Positions 45,855 through 56,130 of a stretch of 64,000 nt of DNA are shown piece by piece. Within the stretch, counting starts at the first letter, position 1. Every line of letters starts with the position of its first letter. The position numbers were made by a program, and so were the translations under genes. Origin of the DNA: Tridacna crocea (taxonomy: Eukaryota > Mollusca > Bivalvia > Cardiida > Cardiidae); the NCBI GenBank assembly GCA_943736015.1, contig OX031059.1, forward strand, positions 21,880,501-21,944,500, written 5' to 3'. The notes beneath the pieces were generated by a model. The model was given only the letters and a program-made list of their open reading frames with translations. It was not told the origin of the DNA and ran no database searches.

Positions 45855-46190
45855 CCGAATATCGACCTGTCTGCCATGATACATAACTCCGCCCAGTTTT
45901 GGGGTTGGTTGTAGAGATACGCGCTATAAAGTACATGTAGCAATGGAGAAAATGACTTTTATCAATACGTTTGAGGAGAAATCAGGCCTGTTTTAGCTCC
46001 AGATTTCTCTAAATTGCTGATCATAGCTTAATAAATCACACCAAGTAGCGATTTATTGAGTAAACGTTTATTTTAGTCTGAATTCAAAGTAACGGTTGTC
46101 GCGTAGGAAAGTAGTCCGGTTCTGTGCCCAGAATAAGACAGATGTGTATTTGTAGAATGCCACATAGCGGGAGATAATGACATAAATAGA
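45855..46190. mobile_element. MITE-F copy, one-armed
   Basis: GATACGCGCTATAAAGTA, TATCAATACGTTTGAGGAGA, AATCAGGCCTGTTTTAGCTC, GCTGATCATAGC, then AAAGTAACGGTTGTCGCGTA and ATAGCGGGAGATAATGA, colinear with 35285-35550. Confidence 0.75.
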
Positions 46191-46564
46191 CTTTATACGT
46201 AGGTATTCTTCAAATTCATCAAAGCTGATATATTATGATACTTTCGAATCAGGAATATTTTACTGCATATAGGTCAATTTGCATAATGGTGTGTTAGCTG
46301 TCTGACTCATGTAAAGCAACGTGCTAAATTATGGGCATGACACGAAACGCATGCACATAAAATACATCATTGATAATTAATGTACTTGTCGAGCCAGTAT
46401 TTCATTCACGCTTTATGTAACTCTCAGGGCCAACTTCTGTTTGAAACGTCAGTCCTGGAGAAAAGACAAATATCTTGTATAGTCACTACAGTTAAATAGA
46501 CTCCTTCAAACTGAACAAACTGTTTCTTATAAACCCTATACTCTATAAATACTCATTTCTACTT

Positions 46565-46672
46565 ATTTCTTGTAGGAGCCTTTGGAAAACATTGTGGCAA
46601 AAGGTGAAATTGCTCGTGATGAGCAATTTCACTTTTTGTCAGAATATTTTCTACGCTATCCAAAGGTGTCAT
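46565..46672. mobile_element. MITE-P fragment of the GAAATTGCTCG subfamily
   Basis: GGTGAAATTGCTCGTGATGA and GAGCAATTTCACTTTTTGTC: both arms have the subfamily core plus a shared GTGAAATT change. No termini. Confidence 0.75.
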
Positions 46673-46975
46673 TTACACATAAGAAACGGCTTCATCCTTG
46701 CTGCTATTTAAGATCAATTAGAGATGCCATAGAAATGCCTTATTGGATAAAAGGTTAAAACCTAACGGGTACGGCCAGACCTAGTTTTGGGTTACTGGAA
46801 TGCCTGGCCTATGAGTATTGTCATTATGTGGTCTTGATAATCCCAGTATGTTCCTTTAACCGAAGGTTTAGTGAAGAAATTTATCTTGAACCCTGACTAT
46901 AGCATCCGGACGTTTGCGTAAAGTGTCGTCTTGGATCAGCATGTGCTGTCCGCGCATAACGCCAGAAACACATAT

Positions 46976-47192
46976 CAGGGCCCGTATTCACCAACCATTC
47001 TTGAGAATGTTCTTAGTCTTGTTCTCCCAGATTTTCTACTGATTTGTTAGTAACACAATTTCTGGTTGGCTAAACCGAATAGTTTAGCCAATCAGAAGTC
47101 GTATTGCTTTCGAATACAGAAAATTCTAGACAATAAGATAAACGGAACTTTCCTAAATATGGTTGGTGAATACGAGCCCAGATCCTTTCTTC
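46976..47192. mobile_element. MITE with GGGCCCGTATTCACCAACCA ends
   Basis: GGGCCCGTATTCACCAACCA at the left and TGGTTGGTGAATACGAGCCC at the right, about 215 bp apart, with an internal inverted pair around GGTTGGCTAAACCGAATAG. Decayed relatives may be at 40915-40995 and 58800-58915 (short shared words only). Confidence 0.8.
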
Positions 47193-47254
47193 CGTCTGTT
47201 CTTCAACCTGTGACTTTTAAAAAAGTGTAGTGCTCTTAATATCAATTAATAAAA

Positions 47255-47449
47255 TTAACCCTTTACCACACAGTCCCGATTTTTAATGACACTGAGGGGG
47301 TAAGTGTTTGAAAGCATTGAGGGAAAGGGAGAAAATGTCGGTAACTGTTATACTCTACCAAACATAGACTTCAGCTCTTGAATCACACTCATTTTGTGAT
47401 CTGCAAATCATTTCAATTTGGACGTGTTTAAAATTTTGCAAAGAGTTAA
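47255..47449 (-). mobile_element. MITE-P copy with deleted palindrome
   Basis: TTAACCCTTTACCACACAGT to GCAAAGAGTTAA, both ends TTAA. The right hairpin arm is missing: GAGAAAATGTCGGTAACTGT runs directly into the distal half. Confidence 0.9.
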
Positions 47450-47609
47450 AAGGAACTGCAGTTGCACTTTTTGAGACAAGGTGAATAACTCGTATAAAAT
47501 CTGTCAATTGAAATACAAATATTACTCCTCGTATAGTTTAAGTCAAAGCAAAGTTCATAGGTCTATACAGCTTTTTCACCATTAAAATGCTAAAAATCGA
47601 CTCATCCCG

Positions 47610-47802
47610 CTTCACCTTTTCCCATTTTATAACATTTTACGTTTGTCCAAATTGAAAGCGTTTTCATTGGACAAATATAGTAAGACATAAATATTGCAAT
47701 TTTTGCGGGGGAGTGGTGAAAATCATTGTGATAAAAAGGAGAAAATGGTTACCAGAGGGGCAGAGTCGTTAAAATCCGGGATTGTATGGTAAAAGAAGTT
47801 AA
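47610..47802 (+). mobile_element. MITE-P copy with collapsed palindrome
   Basis: CGTTTGTCCAAATTGAAAGC, AGGAGAAAATGGTTACCAGA, then GAGTCGTTAAAATCCGGGAT and GTATGGTAAAAGAAGTTAA. Most of the right arm is gone. Confidence 0.8.
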
Positions 47803-48370
47803 ACGTTAAACGGATCCTTTAAGCAGAATAAATAGATGTTACTCCAAGGTTCCCCTTTTTTTGCCAGGTTATCTCACTTAGATATGTTAAGCTGAACAGT
47901 TTTGGTTGAAGATCTCACAGTTGAGATCCCACAGTATGTTCTCTGTAGTCTGATCTTAGTCTACAATATCCGCAAAATCACCTTAACCTTGTCGTGCCTT
48001 CAGCTTTAACCGATTACAACGGAATTACATTTTCTCAATGACCACAACGACACTCTGTCGCAACTGCTCGGACATAATCCAGAAATCAGTAGTAAACAGT
48101 GTCGATGGGAGACCAGAATGCATATTATACGCGGTCTGATATGATCAACGCTGATCACAAAAGCTTCTGTTGTTTACGGTGGTATAGAAGGATTTACAGA
48201 GAAACTTTTGATAACTATTACAAGGTGCAGGGCAGGCAAGACTGTAAGTCATTTAAAGCCAGGGTAAATAACTCAGTCATACTCTTTCGACAGTAGCACA
48301 AAAGTTACAGTAACACAAGAATTACTCCCCTTCACATCTTTTCTTTTTGATCCGATGGCCAATGTGCCGT

Positions 48371-48599
48371 TTAACTCATTACCACACGAGAAAATTTTAG
48401 ACTGGTCCAAATTGAAAGCATTTGCAGACGACAAAATAAAAGCGACTGAAAAATTGAAATTTGTTCTGGGAAGGGTAGAAAACACTGTGAGAAAAGGAGA
48501 AAATGCTGGTTACCAGCATTTTCTCCTTTTCCCACAGTGTTTTCAAAAGGCTTCTTTCTCAGGGGCGTCAAAAGTAGGGATTGTGTGCTAATGGGTTAA
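48371..48599 (+). mobile_element. MITE-P reference copy (229 bp, TTAA both sides)
   Basis: Best-preserved member of the dominant family. TTAA flanks both sides. The TIR is TTAACTCATTACCACAC at the left and GTGTGCTAATGGGTTAA at the right. Next comes the left half (GGTCCAAATTGAAAGCATTT, GCAGACGACAAAATAAAA), then a central hairpin of about 34-base arms, GAAAACACTGTGAGAAAAGG and GAGAAAATGCTGGTTACC with partner, then a short right half (AAAAGGCTTCTTTCTCAGGG). TTAA target duplication is characteristic of piggyBac-type transposition, so this is probably a non-autonomous piggyBac-like MITE. No transposase is in the window. The overlapping frames on both strands are element sequence. Confidence 0.93.
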
Positions 48600-48779
48600 T
48601 CCTAGCGGGCAATTTTCTCACTATACCACACTTCGTTTTTCATGTTATTGTATTGCACTGTTATTTATCATTTTTAAGACTAAAGTCGTATACATGTTAA
48701 TAGTATATAATAGACTTGTTTCAGATGATATACGGGACTGAAAGAATTAACTCATATAGCACAAAGCAAAACTTAGGTT

Positions 48780-49300
48780 GCTACTTTTAGAAATCACGAG
48801 ATCAGACTGCAAGTTCTTTGAAAGAGTAGATCAATAAAATACTACATTTGCAGACAGTGTAGGTCAAGATGACGACGCACGTTCTTGAAAAGAGTTCAAG
48901 TCAAGACTGCCATGAGTAAATCAAGATCAGTCTACGCGTGACTGTGTAGACCCAGACTCAGACTGCTAAAACCTAATGGAGATCAAGATTAGACCATATG
49001 TTTTTATGACAGGCTAGATCAAGAAGAGATAGATTATTGAATTTTATTTTCAAGATCAGACTAAGTGTATTTCGATTGTGGAAATCAAGATCGGATATCC
49101 TTTTGTTGTCACTGTAAGGAGAAGGTGCAATGTAGACCTACTCTGACCACCAACTCGTGAAGTACATGTATCAGCTCTCTTCATACCATGAGAGACCACC
49201 AGAAGCTTTAGTGGACAGTGCAGATCAAAGACTAGACAGCACAAAATGTGCAGTCTGATCTTTGATCTGCACTTTCCACTGCTATAGTGTAGTTCATGAC
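48780..49300. repeat. Cluster of AGACTGCAC-type hairpin repeats
   Basis: Words such as GATCAGACTGCA (48801), GTAGGTCAAGATGACGACGC (48866) and GATCAGTCTACGCG (48927) culminate in a good hairpin at 49213-49275: GACAGTGCAGATCAAAGACT, then GTGCAGTCTGATCTTTGATC. Confidence 0.7.
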
Positions 49301-49494
49301 CAAACTGTCCTTTGATCTTGTAGAGGAAAGGTTTTTTCAGCCTTTGAGAAAAAACTGTTTATTCAGTATTGAAAGGGTTAACACAAATTCATTCTTGAGA
49401 CCATAGAGTTTGTCTCTTTTCTAAATAAGAAAGCCTAGTTTCGTTGATTTTTCGCTGTGAGAGTTAAACAAGGGATCCTGTATAAGATCCCTGG

Positions 49495-49726
49495 TTAAAC
49501 TTATTAACTAGCAAGCAACAAATTCTCAGACGGTCGTCAACATTGAAAGTATTTGCAAATGACAAAATAATTTACTATAGTTTATATGATAGCATTTGTT
49601 GGCCTAAAGAGGGTAGAAAACACTGTGGGGGAAAGATAGTAATACTGGTTATTAGTGTTTGCTTCTTTTCACGCACTATTTTCTTCAGATGACATTTAAA
49701 ATGTGATGGTTTGGTAAAGGGATAGG
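49495..49726 (+). mobile_element. MITE-P copy, diverged
   Basis: TTATTAACTAGCAAGCAACA, GAAAGTATTTGCAAATGACA, GGTAGAAAACACTGTGGGGG, TAATACTGGTTATTAGTGTT and GATGGTTTGGTAAAGGG. Confidence 0.75.
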
Positions 49727-49997
49727 GAGAAATTTACATAAATCACAGCTGTCATCAGAATTGCCGTTAGCAACAATGGCGTCCGTAATATATACATACG
49801 AACATCCCTGATCCAATACTTCAATCATCTACAAATGTACGAATCATCTCACAATGAAGGATTAAAACTTAATTCTATAAGAATTTAGAAAACAAACCTG
49901 CAAATGGAGAATTCGCTAATTTTGAACAATTTCTCTGGACGTCCTTATATTCTAAAATCTCGTTTGCGTCAGCTGCTAAAGGTCGATAAGAAAGGGT

Positions 49998-50226
49998 CAA
50001 CTCTTTACCAGACGTCAAGATTTGAGACTTGCCAAAATTGAAAGCATTTACAGACTACAAATGCAATATGGTTCAAATGATAGAATTTGTTTTGAACTAG
50101 TCAAAAATATTGTGGGTAAAGGAGAAAATGCTGTTTACAAGCATTTTCTCCTTTTCCCACAATATTTTCAAAAGTCCTTGCGTCCAATGTTTCTTAAAAC
50201 CTTGGATTGTGTAGTAAAGGGTTTAA
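49998..50226 (+). mobile_element. MITE-P copy with matched arm changes
   Basis: TCAACTCTTTACCAGACGTC to GTGTAGTAAAGGGTTTAA, about 229 bp. Both arms have ATATTGTGGG where most copies have ACATTGTGGG. Confidence 0.9.
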
Positions 50227-50720
50227 CTTTTGTTCTCTACACAGAAAATTCTCAAGGATTGTAAATAAGTGACGTACATCGGTGTTGCTTTAGTTTGCGA
50301 AAAACTGAATATAGATAGGAAGATCAAACTGAACAAAAAATCGTTCTGTGGTGGAAAATAACTCCTGCATATGTTAGTGAAACAATGATATTGAACTGAG
50401 GAGGTAAATAATAGTTGAATTCGAAAAGAAGACCAAGTAAGTCAGTTGTTGTTTTCTTCTATTTATAGCTATACTTTGTCGCTACAGGAAATAACGTTAA
50501 CGTGCCACTCTTAATTACATGTTTGTTATTTATTCTTTGTAAAATGTATAACAATTCCTGCTTCTAGCTGACACAATTCAGTGACTTATTTATCATTCTT
50601 TTGTGAAAATGTGACTTTTGAAAACGGACGCCCGGGTCCACTCCTCACTTGAAACGCTGTTTCTTCCGTGGGAGCGTCCTTGAGCAAGACATTTCACAGT
50701 CAAACCCCAACTGGTTCTGA

Positions 50721-51175
50721 TTAACTCTTGACCCCACAATCCCGATTTTTAACAACCCCTGCGGAAGAGGTCTTTTGAAAACATTAAGGGAAAAGGAGAA
50801 AATGCTGGTAACCAGCATTTTCTCCTTTTCCCTTAATGTTTTCTTACCTATCAAAGTTGATTGGTTGGTTGTATTGGGGTTTAACGCCACTTTAACAGTT
50901 AAGGTCATATCATGGCGGTCGGTGACGCACATGTGTTTCCTGGCTTTCTCACACCGGTACTTACACTTCTTTCTTTCCAAAGCCACCGACTACTTTTCTC
51001 ACATGCTTCAGCAGAGGTGAGAGGCGAAAATACGCCGGAAAGAAAGTTTGCCTCAACCGGGTATCGAACTACCTATCAGAGACAAGTACCGTTACCGAAG
51101 ACACGTTTGAACTGTCATCTGCAAATGCTTTCAATTTGGACAAGTTTTCATTTTCATCATGTGGTAAAGAGTTAA
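50721..51175 (-). mobile_element. MITE-P copy split by a SINE
   Basis: TTAACTCTTGACCCCACAAT to GTGGTAAAGAGTTAA, TTAA on both ends. The hairpin arms share ATTAAGGGAAAAGG instead of ATTGTGGGAAAAGG, and all 33 arm bases pair. Distal sequence (GTCATCTGCAAATGCTTTCA) resumes after a foreign 260-bp segment. Confidence 0.92.
50850..51110 (-). mobile_element. SINE nested in MITE-P
   Basis: On the minus strand the B-box GTTCGATACCC is at 51069-51059, followed by a body ending GGCGTTAAACCCCAATACAA at about 50872. The phrase GGGGTTTAACGCCACTTTAA and the GGCGGTCGGTGACGCAC block are widespread in molluscan SINEs with a conserved central domain, from memory. The open frames on both strands here come from this sequence. 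Confidence 0.7.
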
Positions 51176-51204
51176 CCCTTCGGCTGCTAAGCGTGACTCA
51201 TTGG

Positions 51205-51290
51205 CTCTCTTCGGACAGTGTAGATCAAGACCAGACTGCACAGAATGTGCAGTCTGATCGTAGATCTACGCTGTCCGATTAAAAGATATT
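51205..51290. repeat. AGACTGCAC-type hairpin, well preserved
   Basis: GGACAGTGTAGATCAAGACC, AGACTGCACAGAATGTGCAG, TCTGATCGTAGATCTACGCT and GTCCG form an almost perfect stem of about 30 bp. Other members: 32278-32345, 39568-39646, 49213-49275, 56530-56600, 56870-56935 and 63858-63932. Confidence 0.9.
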
Positions 51291-51402
51291 ATTCCGCAAA
51301 ACATAACTTTGAAATAGTAACATTTAGGTTTTTACGGTCGAATTGAAAGTTTCGTTATAATTATTTAGCAGGATAAAGTTTAAGCCCATGTCAAGCATTG
51401 AT

Positions 51403-51668
51403 ACATGGTCTGCATCAAGCGAAAATGGTCATTCGGACAGTTTGCGTAAAGTGTCGTCTCGGATCAGCCTGCGCAATCCGCGCAGGCTAATCTGAGACGA
51501 CACTTTCCGATTTCATGAGATTTTCTGATTTGCACAAGTCTACTGTAGCACAAACTCGATAAACTCGTAAAGTGCCGTCTCGGATTAGCCTACGCAGTCC
51601 GCGCAGGCTGACCCGAGACTACACTTTACGCAAATGTCCGAATGCCCCTATTTGCGTGTTGCAAGCCA
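51403..51668. mobile_element. MITE-A copy 5
   Basis: TGGTCTGCATCAAGCGAAAA to TATTTGCGTGTTGCAAGCCA; palindromes GATCAGCCTGCGCAATCCGC and GATTAGCCTACGCAGTCCGC with their partners. Confidence 0.85.
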
Positions 51669-51844
51669 ATTATGAGCTATTTTGAAGATATGATTAATCC
51701 AATATAATGTTTAATGTAGCGTATATGATCATTCAGTCTAAACCGGAGCTGTTTGTCTTTCGCGCAAGAACTTGAAATAGTCTGAGCTTAAACTGTTTTC
51801 GACAGACAAACACATGGACAGACGTTTGGCCAGCGTTATACAAT

Positions 51845-52095
51845 TTTACTAACCGGCTGATTGACTGACATTGACTGACTGACTGGCTGCCTGGCTGACT
51901 GACTCACTGGCTGGCTGACTCACTAACTGACTCGCTGGCTGGCTGGCTCATGGGCTCGCCTTCTGGCTGGCTCATGGGCTCGCTGTCTGGCTGCCTTGCT
52001 CACTGGCTGGCTGGCCGACTGACCGAATGGCTCACTGACTGGTTAGCTGGCTGACGGACGAATAAACGGACTGGCTTGCCGGCTGACTGACTGAT
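51845..52095. repeat. Degenerate (GGCTGACTGACT)n
   Basis: Imperfect GCTG/GACT tetramer array with GGCTCATGGGCTCGC higher-order units. Confidence 0.9.
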
Positions 52096-52441
52096 CGATC
52101 CATCGCTCTGTTATGATTTATTAGGTTGCAAGCCGCTTTGAAATTTGCTTCAGTCATATCACGCTGACAGCGTTTGACTTGCACTGTACTAGGGCTCTTG
52201 TTCAAGGACACCCCAACGAGAAACCTAAGACCTCGATTGAGAATCAAACGCGTGTCCTCAAAGTTTCAAGTCTCACACCTTCAGCCCGGTAGGACCCCCA
52301 TTTGCTCTTTATTAAACAGCAAAATTTTAGACTGGTTCAAATTGATAGCATTGCAGACGACAAATTAGATGTGACTCAAACACTGCTTTAGAAAACATAA
52401 ACCCTTTTATCCTGAATGTTTTCAGGGCTTTTTCCCGTCGT

Positions 52442-52671
52442 TTAACTCTTCACCACACTACCCCGACTTTTAACGACCCTGAAAAAAGAAGCCTTCTGAA
52501 AACATTGACGGAAAAGGATAAAATGTTGGTAACCAGCATTTTCTCCTTTTCCCTCAATGTTTTCTTCCCTTCCCAAAACAACTTTCAAATTTTCAGTGAC
52601 TTTTATTCTGTCGTTTGCAAATGCTTTTAATTTGGACCGGTCTTAAATTTTGTCGTTTGGTAAAGGGTTAA
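52442..52671 (-). mobile_element. MITE-P copy, 230 bp, TTAA both sides, with a solo end
   Basis: TTAACTCTTCACCACACTAC to TTTGGTAAAGGGTTAA. Immediately after it, AAGTCGGGATTGTACGGTAA, AGGGTTT is the last 30 bases of another copy, joined at the shared TTAA. A left-half fragment (52318-52385) precedes it. Confidence 0.93.
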
Positions 52672-52689
52672 AGTCGGGATTGTACGGTA

Positions 52690-53160
52690 AAGGGTTTACT
52701 CTTTATCCACTAATCACATGTTTTAACGACCATTAGGAAGAAAATGAAACAAAATAGATGAGAAATGGAGAAATGCTGGTAACTAGCATTTTCTCCATTT
52801 CTTACAAGGTGTTCCATCCTTCGAAAGAAAGGTCACTGCATTTCAGACTCTTGTGAACAACAAATGTTGTTCAATAACGTTAGGACTATTCTTGACTTTT
52901 GTTGTCTGATATAACAGATGTTTGACAAGAATGTTAAATGTTATTTTCTTTGATTAACCCTTTCCAAAAAATCGCTGTTTTTTACGACCCTGAGATAGAA
53001 GTCTTTTGAAAACATTGTTCGAAAAGGGGAAAATACTGGTTTTCAGCATTTTCTCCTTTTCCCACACTGTTTTCTACCCTGCTGGAAACAATTTTCAATT
53101 TTTCAGTTACATTTATTTTGTCGTCTGCAAATGCTTTCAATTTGGACAAGTCTTGCGGGA
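52690..53160. mobile_element. Two further MITE-P copies
   Basis: 52740-52825 has GAGAAATGGAGAAATGCTGG and partner TTTTCTCCATTTCTTACAAG: both arms changed to GAAATGGAG. 52955-53160 is a minus-orientation copy (TTAACCCTTTCCAAAAAATC, CATTGTTCGAAAAGGGGAAA, GCAAATGCTTTCAATTTGGA) cut off at GACAAGTCTTG. Confidence 0.82.
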
Positions 53161-53239
53161 TAGTTTAGGACGTAACCACCAAACCCTATAACATGCCTTT
53201 CCCCCTACCCCCAGCCCACCCGTCTTTTTTTAAATCAAA

Positions 53240-53450
53240 CGATATGCGTTTAAAGCTTGCAATGTGCGTTTAAAAGAAACAGGAAATAGCCATTACAAAT
53301 GAGATGTTAGCTCTATCATGTCAATGTGTTGTAACGGGTTAAACCAAATAAGCGATGCTGTACGTTTAAAGCTTGCAATGTGCGTTTAAAAGGAACAGGA
53401 AATATAGCCACTACAACTGAGATTTTAGCTCTGTCATGTAAATGTATTTG
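53240..53450. repeat. 116-bp tandem duplication
   Basis: CGTTTAAAGCTTGCAATGTG at 53247 and 53363, each followed by CGTTTAAAAG, ACAGGAAAT and TTAGCTCT-TCATGT. Confidence 0.92.
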
Positions 53451-53585
53451 AATTCTTACTGCACCAAGAAGAATATGTTTCTAGTTTTATCAACACACTT
53501 ATCAAAGAACAGATTGCGCAGAGGGTGCAATACAACATTCTCTGCAGAGAAGTTAGTTAACTGTATTCTTTATCTCGTGGACGTA

Positions 53586-53722
53586 ACTCTTTACCAAACG
53601 AATCAGTCCTGGAAGTATAGAAGGGCAGAAAGAAGGAAATGCTGGTTACGAGCATTTTCTGCTTTGTCAACTATCTTTCCTAAAATCCGATTCATTAGGA
53701 ATCGTTTGGTAGCGAGTTAAAG
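53586..53722. mobile_element. Compact MITE-P derivative
   Basis: AACTCTTTACCAAACGAATC and GGAATCGTTTGGTAGCGAGTT are inverted termini; core GAAATGCTGGTTACGAGCAT. Only about 137 bp, with both halves shortened. Confidence 0.8.
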
Positions 53723-54239
53723 GCTAAATAGTTAATCTTCAACAAGATTTGTCCTGCAGATATATTTAGAAAATCTCAACAAAATCTGATAACTGTTGCT
53801 CGCCTGCTAAGACAGATCTAAGCGAAATATATTTACAGACACTTACATGTGTAGAAAACATGCAAACTGCTTCTTTCTCTAACGGCAATTTTGGCTGTCG
53901 CGGGTCTAAGTGCCAAAGACGGTAATATTCCCGACTATGAGTAACCACGTCATATCTATCAGTTTACTTAAGAAAATCTAGAATTTCCTTTTGGAACCAG
54001 TTTTGGTCAAAATCTAGCTCTATGAAGCTCTAACACATTGAAACGAAAGAACAAAAATCGAATTTCTTTTTTTTTTTAAGGGGGAGGGGTAACCTTAAAG
54101 ACTCCATCCGTACACCCTAAATATCAGGAGTAGATCTACTTGTGTCTAAAAATAAAGCTCTCCGTTTATAAATAAAGTTTCGAAATTGTCTAATCTTTTG
54201 CAGAATAATCCGTCGCGTTGACGATCTTTAGGGAAAAAG
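53723..54239. other. Spacer
   Basis: No gene; T-run at 54067-54080. Confidence 0.5.
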
Positions 54240-54449
54240 CATCAGAAAACATCGATGGATCAAACGACAAATTGCAGATGACAAATTATATGTAACTCAA
54301 AAATTGAGATTTGTTTCCAGCAGAGTAGAAAACATTGTGGGAAAAGGAGAAAATGCTGGACACCAGCATTTTCTCCTTTTCCCACAATGTTTTCAAAAGG
54401 CTTCTATCTCAGGGTCGTTAAAAGTCGGAATTGTGTGGTAAAGAGTTAA
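54240..54449 (+). mobile_element. MITE-P copy
   Basis: GATCAAACGACAAATTGCAG, GAAAACATTGTGGGAAAAGG, GAGAAAATGCTGGACACCAG, and right end GGAATTGTGTGGTAAAGAGT with TTAA. The left TIR is replaced. Confidence 0.88.
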
Positions 54450-54520
54450 ATCACGTGAACAGCTCAAACGTTGTCATTTTCAAGAGCGATGCCCACAGAG
54501 TAAGAGGCTCATGTTAACTC

Positions 54521-54959
54521 AAAACCCTTTACCACACCATGACGCCTTTTAACGACCCTGAGGAAAATGCCTTTTGAAAACATGGTGGGAAAAGGAGAAA
54601 ATGCTGGTAACCAGCATTTTCTCCTTTTCCCACATTGTTTTCTACCCTTCCCCATTCCAATTTTCAGTTTTTGATTCTCATTTTGTTGTTGTTGTTGTTG
54701 TTGTCTGCAAATGTTCTCAATTGGACTAGTCTTAAATTTTGTCGTTTGGTAAAGAGTTAACCCTTTACTTGGAAGCCTTTTGAAAACACTGTGGGACAAG
54801 GAAAAAATGCTGGTAACCAACATTTTCTCTTTTTCCCCCACAATGCTTTCTATCATGTAACATAGAAATTTGAAACCATTTCAGCCACATTGAATTTGTC
54901 GTCTGCATATGCCTTCAATTTGGGCTAAGCTAAAATTTTGTCGTCTGGTAAAGGGTTTA
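54521..54959 (-). mobile_element. Two MITE-P copies head to tail sharing one TTAA
   Basis: 54521-54760: AAAACCCTTTACCACACCAT to TTTGGTAAAGAGTTAA, containing a (TTG)n expansion at 54684-54704. 54757-54959: TTAACCCTTTACTTGGAAGC to CTGGTAAAGGGTTTA. The TTAA at 54757-54760 belongs to both. Another + copy (54990-55185) and a scrap follow. Confidence 0.9.
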
Positions 54960-54989
54960 CCAACGATAACATTTTGTTCACTAGTTCGT

Positions 54990-55187
54990 ATTCAAAGCAT
55001 TTGCAGACGACACAGTGAAAGTACCTAAAATGATAAGAATTGTCTTTGTGGTAAAAGGTGGTAAAGGTAATAGAAAAAGGAGAAAATGCTGGTTAGTAGC
55101 GCTTTCTCCTTTCCCCACAATGTTTACGAAAGCTGTCTTCCAAGGATCGTAAATAACCGAGGTTGTCTGATAAGATTCTTATTACCC
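54990..55187 (+). mobile_element. MITE-P copy, left end missing
   Basis: CAAAGCATTTGCAGACGACA, AAAAAGGAGAAAATGCTGGT, TAGTAGCGCTTTCTCCTTTC and AAGGATCGTAAATAACCGAG. Confidence 0.8.
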
Positions 55188-55704
55188 TTTCAGATGACTC
55201 ATAGCGACTTCCAGCAGAACAGTCTATCGTGATGAAAACATTGAGACAAAGGGGGATCACTTGTTACTAAGTTGTTACAGGCAGTTTTGTCTTTTGACAC
55301 GTGTAAACATAAAAAAGAAGATTCAATCTATATCTTACAATGTTTTAAATGTCATCTACTATAAGCCTACATTTGTTTTGGAAGTGATGTATAGTAAGGA
55401 AAATGACGAGTCATCATCTATTCAGCAATTTTTTTTTAATTGAATTGAATTGAATTGAGGCAAAGATATGTTCAAACTGGGTTTTAGACCGCTTGATTTA
55501 GTGCTTCAAACCACAGTCGCTCTGTTATTCTTTTCTCTTTTTTTTCCAATAAAACTTATATTAAAGAAATGTCAGATGCGGAGAAGTTATTTTGTTTTTT
55601 AAAAAATGCGTGCATTCCGATCATTCAAAGCAACACGATCAAATTGTTTAATTGAAATATTCTCTAGGTTTTGAGGGCGAAAGGCTTTGACTTTAAAGTA
55701 CCTT
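55188..55704. other. Spacer
   Basis: A short GAATT tandem (55440-55460). No gene. Confidence 0.5.
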
Positions 55705-55999
55705 TTTTAATGAATGGATGGATGGATAAATCGATTGATTTATGGACAAATGGATGGATTGATCGATTTATCTATGGAAAAATGGATGGATAGATCGATT
55801 TATCTATGGACAAATGGATGGATAGATCGATTTATTTATGGACAAATGGATGGATAGATCGATTTATCTATGGACAAATGGATGGATAGATCGATTGATT
55901 GATGGATTCAATGATGAATGGATGAATTAAAGACTGGATAGATGGATTAAAGGATGGGTCTATTGATGGGTGGAAAAATGGATGGAGTCTGGTTGGAAG

Positions 56000-56030
<31 letters not shown>

Positions 56031-56130
56031 GGGGTGAATGGATGGATGGATGGATAGATAGATAGAAATATAGATAGATAGATAGATAGATAGATGGATG
56101 GACGGGCGGGCAGAACGAAGGAAGGACGGA
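55705..56130. repeat. GATG/GATA satellite with 32-bp units
   Basis: About five units of TCTATGGACAAATGGATGGA, TAGATCGATTTA (roughly 55735-55895), then simple GATGG and GATA runs. Translations on the minus strand give Ser-Ile-Tyr-Leu repeats that are not a gene. Confidence 0.95.

Noticed and set aside
50775-51175. Overlapping open frames on both strands around 50.8-51.2 kb
   Set aside because: They span a MITE-P hairpin and a nested SINE; the identical peptides on both strands are due to the palindrome.
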